Below are positions 25,835 to 37,482 of a stretch of DNA of 64,000 nt, in pieces. The DNA is from Archegozetes longisetosus. Lineage: Eukaryota > Arthropoda > Arachnida > Sarcoptiformes > Trhypochthoniidae. The stretch lies in the NCBI GenBank assembly GCA_018873245.2, contig JAEMBT020000006.1:13486387-13550386 (forward strand), in the 5' to 3' direction. How positions within the stretch are numbered: position 1 is the stretch's first letter; every line of letters starts with the position of its first letter. The position numbers and the translations under genes were made by a program. The notes beneath the pieces are model-generated. The model was not told the origin of the DNA, did not search any database, and saw only the letters and a program-made list of their open reading frames with translations.

Positions 25835-28800
25835 TTTTATTAATTAATTGAATATCTTTAAAACTTAACGTCAATTTGGGTTACCTACTAATCTCTGTCA
25901 TTAGCAACTTTCACTTTTATGAGAATAATTTATTGTCAGTTTTTAATTTGTCTGTAAAACCCTTTTCATTATGGTTTTTATTGTAAACACAACTATTGAG
26001 CATAAGTTACTAAACGTAATACGAATTGTCCTCTCATGTGAACAATTGATAAGATTAAGCCATTGTGCAACAAAGTTTCAAACACTCCGTGAAACATATC
26101 TGTCCGCACACAAATTGGTTATCAATTGTTTGATAAGTGAACAAAAATATATAGTTATCGACCAAAATGAAGTAATAAATATTAAATAAACGGAATTATG
26201 TTGAATACTAGAAAAATTTTGATAATCTAACTTTTAAATCAACTTGAGTGTATTCAAAATTAATTTTGTTTTCAAAGAACAAATCTTCGACTCAAAATGG
26301 AATAGCTTTTAGAAGAAAATTTTTCTGAAATTCAATTTCGATACGACTATAAAAATTGACGCGAAATATTGATCTTAGTTGTCTTTTATATTACAGATTT
26401 CTGATTAAATTCAAATATTTGTCATTCAATGCCTCAGCCAATGATTTCAAATATTCTTCTGCACTAACATTTCACTTATTATAATGAAAGAGATTCCAAA
26501 TCAATTTATCGCCTTTACGAGCTTTAATGCCTTATTCAGATCAAAGTTACACTAACTTAAATAGCTTGAGATTGAGTCGGTAGCAAAATAATTGGAATGA
26601 CCAAAATTGACAGTCAGTTTTATGAATGACAGAATTAGGCGCTCAAGAAGAACATTCGATTAACTTTCGTATAGAAAGGGTATTTGAAGAATTTACCGCT
26701 TTCTGTACGCTTTTGAGATATATAGATAGTTAAAAGACTTATTGAAAAATATTAATTTTATTGAAATACTGAGTAATCGATGCTAGTCATAGGTTAGTAT
26801 ACTATCTCAAAATTCTTGTCAAAAGCTTTATCGCCAAAAACACTACAATTTATAAATAAGTTATTATCAGACAAGAGCCTCTGATCTTGTAAATGTAATA
26901 AGTAACGAATTATTTGCTTTGAGGTATTCGATAAGACTTAGGCTCTTTTGATGTAAAAATTTTTAAAAGGCGTACAGAAGACAGTGAGTGTTTCGTTTCG
27001 AAAGCAAACATCATTTCATGTACAAGGTATGTTGCTCGGGGACAGGGTATTGAAACCTTATTGATAATATAATTAGGTATTTATAATAATGACAATATTT
27101 TGAGATTGTTCAACCTTAACAATTATTTGCGCTTGTCTGATAGTTCACAAAGAAAATAGTAAAAGATTATAAGAAAACTGATATTTTCATTGTAAAAATT
27201 CAATTATTTGCTGATTAAATTTTTATAGAATAGAGCATTGTCAAATAACATCATTCTAGAATATAATACATATTTCATTATATGACACCTGCTTAAAGAT
27301 TATTTAAACATATTTTTGTGAACTTGATCTTAAGAACATCGAAAATTCTGAACACAAAGATCATGTTCAGGAATGATTCAAATAGTTATCCGCAGCAAAT
27401 TTTCCTACTCGTTATTATAATTGAAAAGCAGTCAAATTGTTTAATTTTTAATAAAAGTGAAATATTTGAAAACTCGTTTAACAATTCATTTAATCTTTAG
27501 TATTTGTATTGTACTCATTTATGACATAAAAAAATGAATCTGATGCACTTCAAGTCTGAGTACAAAAACATCGGTAATTACAGATGAAGTAACAAATAAC
27601 TCCTAATAAGTCATTTGCCTAGAGCAAAGCCATTCAAATAAAAATTTGACAGGTTTTGGGAAGTCTCCTACTCATTAGTGATAGTCATACCTGAGACGTT
27701 ATGGGAATTTTCACTTCCGACTCTTAAATCAGAGATTCGGGAGATTAGAGGTAAAACATGTTTCACAAACCAATTTAAAGCATATTTGAATCAATTTGTG
27801 TCGAAATTGTGGTGAATAGTGAATTCGAAGACTAAAATTCTCCATTGATTACAATCTCAACTTTCATTTAGATTTTATTTACTTGTTCTCTTGGATGTAG
27901 CATTTACATAGAATGTCTAAAATATCTAAAAATTTTTCATCAAAGTCGTGGTTGCGAAAAAATTGTAGGGAATAAGAGTTTAGCTCTCGAGGACTCTCGA
28001 TTTTGACTAAAATTTTCACTAATTCCCAACCGATTTTCAGCTTTATACATCCCGAAAATTCCGAGATCTACATATAATAGACTTGATTCTTTAAGTTAAC
28101 TAATGTAAGACCTTATAGTTCCTCTCGTGGAACACTTAATATTCATCAAGAAATTAGTTTACTTGCATAAGAGAGGGACGCTTCTATGATATTTCTAAAG
28201 TTATTGTTGGAAATGGAGTATTCACTGCGTGAGTCTGTTAAATATGTTTAGACTTCATTTAGGTTCATTTAAAAAATTGTTTAATACATAAACTGTCAGG
28301 AATGAAGATGTCAGAGAAAACTACTGAATCCTTCGCTTAAGTTGACCGTGTTAGAAAAATATAAGCCTATCATAAGAGATAATATCGATATTTTAATGTA
28401 TAAAGTTAATAAACTAATTGCTAAAAATTGTGGCTTTCGCTATGACTTCAAAGATTTGATATCTCACTCCGTTTTGGATTTGGATTCACTCGCAAATCAG
28501 TTAATCTCGTGTTCATAAGCAAGAATCTTAAGTCATTGACAGCTAGATTTTTACAAATTTTTATTATAACCAATGAGAGTTAAACTAAACTCACAAATAA
28601 TTAAAGAACCAGAATATCTGACTCTCATAATTAAAAATTTTGAAACCGGTTACTATATGTTGGTGAGATCTGGCATTTTCCCATTTTCAAGAGCACAAAA
28701 TTTGGTAAAATAGCGCTCCAATACATCACAACGTTTAGAAGTTTTACTGATAATGCTTTACTTGTTGTAATAGATATTCAAATCTCAATATTAAGTTATT

Positions 28801-29355
28801 TAAATAACTGAATATAATTTTGTTCTTAATAAAAAAAGAATATTAGAATGAAAGAAGTCGATTGACGAGAATAATAACAATCATAAAGAGCTACCATTTC
28901 TGGACAAACTATTGAGCCATTATATGGATGATCAGCAAAGCCTGAAATTACGTGATGTTCGCTCACAAGTCAATACTTTTAATGATTGCAAGTTTGGATC
29001 ATAAATTTTAACTTAATTCATATAGCTATTAAGCCTAACTTTTGTATATAACACAATTAATGATTGCCAATATTTTTCTTATGATCAGTATAATTATTAT
29101 TAATACTATGACCAAATTATTTACTTATAAGCAGTTTTCTTTCAATCACTTAATCCAGACTTTTGCGACTGAGCATTTTTCATTGCTAGTGCTTTTGCAC
29201 GTAATATGAGCTCCAAATATAGAATAATTATTTTCATCAAATGATACATAGATTTTAATATTTGCTAATAGAAGTTAGCGCTTATTTTTCATTACCAAAA
29301 TGTGATTAACTTTCGTTAAATAAATAAGACTTAATCTGAAAATATCTCGATTCAG
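25835..29355. other. Spacer upstream of the P450 exon, no gene seen
   Basis: I looked here for the 5' exons of the P450 at 29356 (membrane anchor, C-helix WxxxR, earlier helices) and saw none on the plus strand. Short open frames at 25971-26189 and 27318-27500 show no family similarity. A weak inverted pair (GCTTTCTGTACGCTTTT near 26700 and its reverse near 26970) may bound a small MITE. Confidence 0.4.
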
Positions 29356-29948
29356 GTCAGGACACATCGACGAGTTCAATATTGTGGACACTGTATCTAA
29401 TCGGACATCACAAACAAGTACAGCAAAAGTTGATTGAAGAAATTGACTCACTTTATGATTGTTTAGATCACGAAAACGAAGATCTATCTATAGCTAACTT
29501 GAAGCGACTCAAATTTATGGATTGTGTGATCAAAGAATCGCTTCGTTTATACCCTTCTGGATCATTAATTGGTCGTAAAGCCACTAATCATATCAAAATT
29601 GGAAAAATATACAATACCTAAGGAACTCAAATTTATATTTTTATTTACCACATTCAAAGAAGTCCAGATTACTTTCCAGAACCAGAGAGCTTCAAACCCG
29701 AAAGATTTCTGCCGGATAACTGTAAGGATAGACATCCATTTGCTTTAATGTCTTTTAGTGCTGGTTCGAGAATGTGTATCGCAAAAAATTACGGACTTCT
29801 CCAACAAAAAGCACTTCTGTGTAGATTATTGAGAAACTATAGGATCCAATCATTTGGTCGAGTGACAGATGTGAAGCCATGTCTGGATTTCGTACTAACA
29901 CCTTCTGATCAAATTAAAATTAAGTTCATTAAAAGACAAATAGAATAA
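29356..29948 (+). pseudogene. Cytochrome P450, C-terminal half, frameshifted
   Basis: Haem monooxygenase remnant, CYP4-like by recall of the family, covering the I-helix to the C-terminus (about 197 residues). An acceptor (TTCAG) precedes GQDTSTSS, the oxygen-binding I-helix motif. Then come the K-helix ESLR, the PERF region (PESFKPERF) and the haem loop FSAGSRMCIA with the Cys ligand; the usual last Gly is Ala. The stop TAA at 29946 overlaps an AATAAA. Between about 29604 and 29622 two compensating single-base changes (one extra A, one missing G) put a TAA at 29619 in frame. No 5' half is visible in the preceding 3.5 kb. Most likely a truncated pseudogene; distant upstream exons plus assembly errors remain possible. 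Confidence 0.75.
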
Positions 29949-30414
29949 AGTAATGAATTTGAATTAACTTTTGGTTTCTGGTTTAAAACGGGTATAATCT
30001 TAGCTACAGAAAAATGGTGCTTAATGTTTTTAGTCAGTTTATTTGTGATTTGAAAACATTTCCAGACCATAACCTTTTTTGACGAATCAATATATGAAAA
30101 CTTATTTCATTGCATTAAAATTGTTTTAAAATATTCGATGCTATTATTTCAACCTTAGTTTATTTGATGCCATGTCGGTTATGCTGACATTTTTTATTGA
30201 AAGAGCTTAAACAAATATATCTTAATTGATAGATTAATTAGGTATCTTAGACACCGTTTACAGTATATAAACTAAGCAAATTAAAAGGGTTTAAATTATA
30301 ATGATCATAGCCAATAAATGCTTAATTATAGCATAACATTATTTCAATATATATAACCATTACATAAACCCACATGAATAGAAGCTATCGTAACTTTTTT
30401 CATACAGTGGTCTC

Positions 30415-30566
30415 TCGTTATAGTGCACTAGAAATCCGTTCATTATAACGGGGGTTCACTATATCGGATATAGTGGTGAGAGTTCGTGATCAAATAATTT
30501 TTTAAAAAGGCGTTCACTATAGCTCATTATTCACTATATCCGAGTTAATTATAAGAGAGTGAACTG
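30415..30566. mobile_element. Short pogo-like MITE
   Basis: Ends CAGTGGTCTCTCGTTATAG and GAGAGTGAACTG, both flanked by TA. The sequence is rich in repeated CACTATATCGGAT-like words on both strands. CAGT...TCTCGTTAT ends are typical of pogo/Tigger-type non-autonomous elements. It lies between the convergent P450 and GST remnants. Related copy at 20852. Confidence 0.65.
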
Positions 30567-30911
30567 TATCTCAAATAATTACTTTAAGCGATATAAAGAA
30601 AGTGATTGACAAGTGATCGATTAATTAAAGTGTGCTAATTATTCTCAAAATAATAACATTTAAGTCGTTTGACGGAGTACTTCATAGGGTGAAATTACTT
30701 AACACCAAATTTTTGTCTAACTTTTGATGCATAGTCTTCAACTACACTGCGGCCTCCATTAATCTCTTGAAAATAAGGTAATTCCTTCTCAAGTCGTTCG
30801 AATCGATTTTTCACGTTTTTATAGTCGCTTAAATCAAAATTAGCGGCAGTGAAGACGCTAGAACTAGCTAATAGCGAAAGATTTGCAATTGTGAACTCGT
30901 TTCTAGTTACA

Positions 30912-31950
30912 CTAATTAATTAATTAGTATCAAAATGTTGATCATTAAACAAACACCGCTTCGAAAATGCTTTGGTATTCCTATCAAAATAATATAAAAG
31001 GTAAACTTTTATTTTAAAATACTTTTAAGAGAAGATATCGGTTGAACTATGATATATGAAGTAGTAAAGAGTAGATAATGGAATTAGTTTAGATACAGAA
31101 GACCTGGAAGTGGTAGCAATAACGCAATACCTCAAAAATCAGAACCTCACTTTTTGCAGTCTGATCAACGCATTTTACAGTAACTTTCTCTTTGATTTTT
31201 TGAAGTATTGCGTTATTGCTACCACTTCCTAGGGTGACCACCTCTGGCTTGACTCATGACGGGACAAAAATATCAAAGGGGGACCCTTATATTTTTAAAA
31301 ATAAAAATACCGTTTTTATTTATCATTACAAATATTTAGGTGTCAAACAATATATTCTAATATTAAAACATTGAAAGCTATTAGCCATGGTTGATTTTAA
31401 AAGTATATTTTTTCTTAGAAATGGCATCTTTCAAAGGTTATTCAAAAGTAAGAAATACTGGTTTATGTCAGATATGTCGAGGCAGAAAAGATTAATTCAA
31501 TAATTTTTTATTTTAAACCACAGGTGTTCAAAACATTAGACTGGATTTCTTAATCCCTTATCATTTTAAAAATAAATTCAATGTTTGAATTTCTAAAAAA
31601 ATGTTTTCTAAACACACTTTCCAAAATGAAAGTCGAAAAACGGAACAACTAATTGTCCCGTCGAGAGTTTTTGTCTGACAGGATTTCTGTCTTTTGTCTT
31701 TAAAGAGACTGGACTGTCCCGTCAAAAACGGGACGGGTGGTCACCTTACCACTTCCAGGTCTTCTGTATCTAAACTAATTCCATTATCTACTCTTTACTA
31801 CTTCATATATCATAGTTCAACCGATATCTTCTCTTAAAAGTATTTTAAAATAAAAGTTTACCTTTTATATTATTTTGATAGGAATACCAAAGCATTTTCG
31901 AAGCGGTGTTTGTTTAACGATCAACATTTTGATACTAATTAATTAATTAG
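30912..31950. repeat. Foldback element, ~230-bp arms, inside the GST remnant
   Basis: The left arm 30912-31141 is repeated inverted as 31191-31229 plus 31749-31950; the right arm is split by the hAT element at 31230-31748. The arms differ at only a few positions, implying recent formation or gene conversion. Both outer ends are CTAATTAATTAATTAG. The left end lies within 10 bp of the acceptor of the GST last exon. Confidence 0.82.
31230..31748. mobile_element. hAT-type MITE, 519 bp, TSD CCACTTCC
   Basis: TIRs TAGGGTGACCACC / TAAGGTGACCACC, flanked by perfect 8-bp duplications CCACTTCC (31222-31229 and 31749-31756), the hAT signature. No transposase is encoded. Shares ends with 33833-34329 and 61269-61663. 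It is nested in one arm of the foldback above, and the intact other arm gives the pre-insertion sequence. Confidence 0.9.
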
Positions 31951-33832
31951 CGATTTGACTGATACAGTAAGTGAGACAGCTAATTAAGCTCTAAAATGAT
32001 ATACTATTATCAAATATTCATAAAATCTTAAAACTTTAAAAAGTTAGTTAAACTTAGTCCGCCGTTTTATTCCAATATCTTATTAAAAGCATACGAATGT
32101 TTGTCTTGTTGACTGATACAATGTCACAATATCGAAATCGAGTAAACAGTCAATTCGAGCTCTCTTTTTGAGGCATTTAGGATATAAGTTAGTCGGGCGC
32201 ACACTTGTCACATAAATACTGGATAGCACGACTCTTCCACAAGACAAACTCATTGTCAGCTAGTAGTGGAACTGTATGAGCAGGATTTAGCTAATGTGAT
32301 AAATTATATGATTTAATTGTGTGTCACCTTCATATTCTTCTAAGATTTAGAGAAAATGAGATCAATATATGCAAAATTAACGCATTCTTGAAATTCATAT
32401 ATTTAAGTTAAATTTTAGTTGTGATCTTTTACTAAGACATTTATCATAAGAATTATTTAATATACGAGTGCTTTCGAGTATGACTTACTTCGTGGTAAAT
32501 TTCTGTAAAATGTTCTCTATTTGCCAAATCAACAATTTTGTTATTCGAATCAATGTTGGGGTGTTTAGCGACCATTTGGACAGTATGACATGAGGGACTG
32601 GCTGGATGTGAGTAAAGATACATTGCTCTTATGAATGCTGATATTCAGAGTCAAAGAATGCTGCAATGGATAATTTTTTTAGAAGTTAAACTTATTTTAA
32701 ATAACGAAATATGAAACACTCTTATTGTCAAAAGTGGCAGAAATACTTGGCTCAAATCGATCGCCTGATAAATAGAATTATGAGATATGACTCATTAGAA
32801 AAGTTAGAAAAAATATGATTAAACTATCTATGAAAGTAGAAAGTTTTGACTCTCATTAGCTAAATAAGGCAGAACACTTGTCACTATGAAAGAAAGGCCA
32901 AATTTAAATTAAACTCTAATCTAAAATTAGCCCGAAAAATCTTTTTGGTCATTCATGTGTATGCTTTGGTATATGTGCTAAGTTATTTGGCTCTATCTTT
33001 CGTTAATCTTAAACTTCTCTATAATTGGCTCTAAAATTTTTTGTTTACCACTATCTCATTTCACATTTAAATTATTTGTAAAGTTTTAAAATTTGCAAAC
33101 ATTCATCGAAAATTTATAAAGACAAAAAATATTTAATTGATTCAATTATTGGTTCAAAAACTTAACTTTAACTCTTATCTCATACATTTAAAGAATGCTC
33201 GAAAGCGAAAAGCTATAGAACGATGAAAATATTAATAAAACAAATTGAAAAGGTTAAATTTCAGAAACTTAGTTTTAGAAGTGCGTGTTTTCTATCTAAG
33301 TAGTTGAAAATATTAAATAAAGAGTATTGAGAATTAATATCTACATTTCATTACATGTAAGACCTGGCTTGAGTTTAAAGAGATAAGAATTATTGTGAAA
33401 TTAACAGCAATTATTTATCGATTGAAATTATCTCAAAATAGATCGATGACTATAAGCTTTTCTAAACCTTTTCATGCTTTCAGCATTAAATTAAAATAAT
33501 TTGTGTGCTTTTGTAAAAATAAAGGTCTTGTGCAGAAATGTTCACATGATTAAACTTTACCTGATCTCTGTGATAAATAAGTAGGGATAAATAGTTATGT
33601 TTTTAAATTTGGAGACTAATGCTTTTCATACTTGTTTGTGAAATTCTTATTTGAAATATGAAAGCTTCCATAGAAAACTAGATAGAAAATATAGCATAAT
33701 AATGCTGTTTTGTTTTATCATAAATCTTCAGCTCTCTGAATGAGATAGGCTTTATTCTAGACTTTAGCTTACGTCAAAATAAAGTTTAACTTGTGTGTTT
33801 TATTCTAGTACAATGTCCGAAGTAGGGTGACC

Positions 33833-34329
33833 ATATATATTTTTCGAAAATGTAGGACAAAAAATGTAAGGATCCCCCTTGCAAATTTTTTAAAATTTTG
33901 TTTTTAACTCAAGGTTAATTTTTACATTTTCAAACATTTTTCATACATTAGTTTCTAAAAATTATTTACATTTTTATTTATGCCTAAACTTATATTTTTT
34001 AATCTGGTTTTATAGAGTTAAGTAAAGCAGTATAATTTTTAACAAAGTTATGAAATTCAGAACAAGATGTTGAAAAATTAAATCTTGTACATAATTCTGC
34101 TCTAACTAAATTAATATCTATTCTATTTCATTCATTCGCCCATAAGGGTTTACCAATATAACACTAGAAATAGTATTAAGAACTAAATCTGATGGAGGTA
34201 AAACTTTTAATATTAAAGTTTAATGAAATGTAGGACAAATGCGTCTTGCATAATACCTTTGCAGGACACAGGACACAAGATCCGATTTGCAGGATTGCCC
34301 TGCACAATGAAGGACATGTGGTCACCTTA
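33833..34329. mobile_element. hAT-type MITE, 497 bp, TSD GTCCGAAG
   Basis: TIRs TAGGGTGACCA / TAAGGTGACCA with perfect 8-bp duplications GTCCGAAG at 33825-33832 and 34330-34337. Interior AT-rich, no transposase; the minus-strand frame at 34176-34391 is not recognisable. Same family as 31230-31748. Confidence 0.9.
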
Positions 34330-34337
34330 GTCCGAAG

Positions 34338-36530
34338 GTCAGTTTGAATTATACCCCCAAAATAATGCTTTCTTACCAGTATATTTTGCATTCATGATAA
34401 ATATTATTAATAGATAATATTTATGTGTATTTATTTTCCAATTGAAAAAGTCAAGTATTATTAAAGTCTGTTTTTCAGTAGTCAAAGATTTCTACAACAG
34501 GCTTATACACTAATTTCAGATGTGCACGTAAACCATATTTATATTAGTAATACTCACTAGTAATGCAAAAACGTCAGTAAGAAAGTGCATTTTGAGAATA
34601 TGATCCAAACTGACCTGAGGATACTGTACAAATTATACTCCCATTAACAGTTCAGTACTGAAATGTAATAATAAATCCTTACAAATATGTCAAGTCATCG
34701 ATTCATTTGAGATTAATGTGCAATGAACTCGGTCCTTTGCTCATTATCTAACCATTTAAATTTGAATTGTTCAACCATCAGAATGCATCATTTTAAGAAT
34801 ATACCTTGATTTGAAAATCAGAATGAAATTTATATTATTATCTTCGGCATCTTTACCACAGCTTCCTAGTCATAAGCTTCGAATTTTGAAAAATTTTTGG
34901 GGCATCAGTTCAGAACTACTCGTGACTTTGAAAATTCTTATCACTTCAAAAAAAAGACTTCATTACAAATCACGAGTGGAACTGAGAACATGCGAACCAA
35001 TTCTTATCTTTCAATCTTCTTTTTAATTTTAACAATGAAATTTTGCAGAAATTAAAATTAAGAATTATTTTCTGATTAGCAGCTTAGAATAAACAATATT
35101 CAAGAGTTAATTTTTGGGGTCTAATATGAACAGCCAAATTTTGAATTATCAGATTCATCTCGAAATGATCAAATTAAACAATACGATCATTTCATTATCT
35201 ACTATTTACCTCACGCAGTTTCCTTATTACATTACTTGATATTTTAAATGAGAAGTAAAGCACAAAATATCTAATATTATCTTTAAAAATTAAATACTTT
35301 AGCTTAGAATCAATTTCTACTGAATTGCTAGTAAAATGATGCATTTGTCTATTTACTCTGCTGAAATCTGAACAAAATGCCTCCAGATTGGGGTCTACTC
35401 TAGACTCTGGACTAGTTAAACTGAGAAATGGATTATCCAGCTCAAATCTGAACGCTCAGTCACCCTAAGACTTTATTGTATAGAAAGAAAGCCTATATTT
35501 CCTATACAGATGAAGTTTACATGAGCTAAACAATTTCTTATAGTAGAATAGACTATCAATACCAGAGTGACAATGATACATGTTTGGACCTAGTTTTATT
35601 CTAACACATAATCCTTAGCTTACGACAAAAAATGGCAGATGTTTTTATTCCACAATAATTTAATAAATATAATTAGGTAATCTTAACTATCACCAAACGA
35701 TAGCACTTGCTCTTGTATTTAAAAATTATTATATTATAAAAGTTTTTCACCGCTTCATAAGCCACAGTAAGAAATCTTTAATACGCGAACATCACACTAA
35801 TATTAAATTTTCAAAAAATCAATTGCTATTATTTTCCAATAGTTCTTCAATTTATTTAACATGACGGTTTACATCGAAACAGGCATAATTACAATTATTT
35901 AAATGAAAATTTTAAGTTTTATACCGCAATTAGAGCTAACTCTACAACAAATGTGACTTCAAAATTTCGGATGTTCACAATTTTTATACGTTCTCTATAT
36001 ACTGTTATTAGGTTTTATTAATTTTTAAAGATCTTAGAGTTTTCATAATATTTGACTGAGTAAATTAAAATGTTGATCTAGTTTAAAGAATACTACTATC
36101 AAAAAATTTTCAAGTCTTCTTGTAACTATAACTCTTTTCTATCAATTAAATTTAAAAGTAGCACCAAGTTCTAACTTTTAGAAAAAAATTTTAAGATTCA
36201 AATGTATAATATCATCTATAAATATTTTACATTATAATATTATTATAACCAACCAGATAAATGCTATAATTAATACAAGATTAAAGATTAAATATAAATA
36301 AAATTCTGCCAATTTTTTTTCGTAAACCATATATAAACCAATTTTGTACCTCCTCACTCAAAATTTTCTGGCCTCGTCATTGCTAGTAACTAATCTTCCG
36401 AACTATTTTTATTGTCAGAGTAAAAATAGAAAGCTTTTGTTAAAAAGCTAAAAATATAAGCATTATTTCAGAAATACATGATGGAAATTTTATTACTTCT
36501 TCTCATATGCTAGAATAATACATTTATTTT
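34338..36530. other. AT-rich spacer, no gene seen
   Basis: No supported coding exon on either strand. The open frame 34811-35026 has no family features. It lies upstream of the receptor gene and could contain its distal promoter. Confidence 0.4.
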
Positions 36531-36536
36531 CTTTAG

Positions 36537-36734
36537 CCCATAATGACACTCCAAAAACAACTTATGCGCAAAAATCTACACAACAATAAGTTATTCGATC
36601 ATTCTACTTCAAATTATTGCGAAAAGATACTTCTAGCGGATTTTCCAAAGCTGAGCACAACAACTAACAGAAATTTCAGGATAATATTTAGTCGAATAGC
36701 CTGGGAAGGCAGTCATGTGCTGTATGAATAATAA
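36537..36734 (+). other. Possible 5' non-coding exon of the receptor gene
   Basis: An acceptor-like TTTTCTTTAG ends near 36536 and a strong donor AAA|GTAAGTGAG sits near 36734. The stretch between them is slightly less AT-rich than its surroundings. It contains a 62-codon open frame of no known family. It could be a 5' UTR exon of the receptor, whose ATG is at 37483, or a chance pairing of splice-like sites. Confidence 0.25.
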
Positions 36735-37482
36735 AAGTAAGTGAGAAAATCTTCATGTTAAAATATCAGAATAAAGAAATGAAATTTATAGAATTGATAT
36801 TCGAATCAAATCAAATCTGAATTTTAAAATAGGTTACTATAAAAATGTTTTCGCTATTTTTTGAAGCATTTTTTGTTGAGAACGAGACCACATTTATCTC
36901 AGTTGATGTTCGAGTGGCTAGACATTAAAATATAGTCTATTTAATAAGGCTGAGAAGTGTCCACTTTTGATTTGAAGTCAAATCTTTTAGAACCGCAAAC
37001 AATCTAGTTTATTATAGAAAACAGTCAATTTATTCTGAAAGGCTCTGAGGGAACGCATACTCACTAAAAGCAATCGATAACTTCGCATACAGACTAAGCT
37101 TTATGTTAGTGGTGACTCGACTTAATACAAGACCATTCGAGATATACCTTCGGAAGAGTCACTTCATTATATTGAAGTCATACTCAAGTTTTGTTATTAA
37201 CTCAGGTGCTTTATCAAAGGAAAAGTGGGAAATTTATGCTACACTTCAATGAACCTTTTGCTCGGTTTTCAGTTCAAACAATAGAAAAGTATGTTCTATA
37301 AAGAAAAAATGCTTAAATAAAGTTTTATCTTACTTTTCATTTGTGCGAATCAAATTTTTTCGGTTTAAAACTAAGTTTTTAATGAAAGCTTGTGTGACTC
37401 ATTGTAAAAAATTAATACAATTCTTTTTTAAATCAATTTTGAATTGATTTACCTCAAAAAAGAAGACACTTCTGACTTAAAA

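Larger units (their letters stand above)
30695..32623 (-). pseudogene. Delta-like glutathione S-transferase, disrupted
   Basis: Cytosolic glutathione-conjugating enzyme family. Exon 1 (32623-32489, 45 codons) starts MYLYSHPASPSCHTVQ, with the Ser that activates glutathione in delta GSTs. Exon 2 (32290-32095) has LNPAHTVP and WKSRAI; the family has ESRAI, so the glutathione-binding Glu is Lys. One extra base near 32191 shifts the frame before LYPKCLKKRARID. The last exon (30902-30695) holds NEFTIANLSLLASSS to the stop at 30695-30697. The ~45-50 residues expected between exon 2 and the last exon are not found; that interval is filled by a foldback and a hAT MITE. Frameshift, lost segment and changed residue point to a pseudogene, though the outer junctions are still good. 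Confidence 0.8.
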
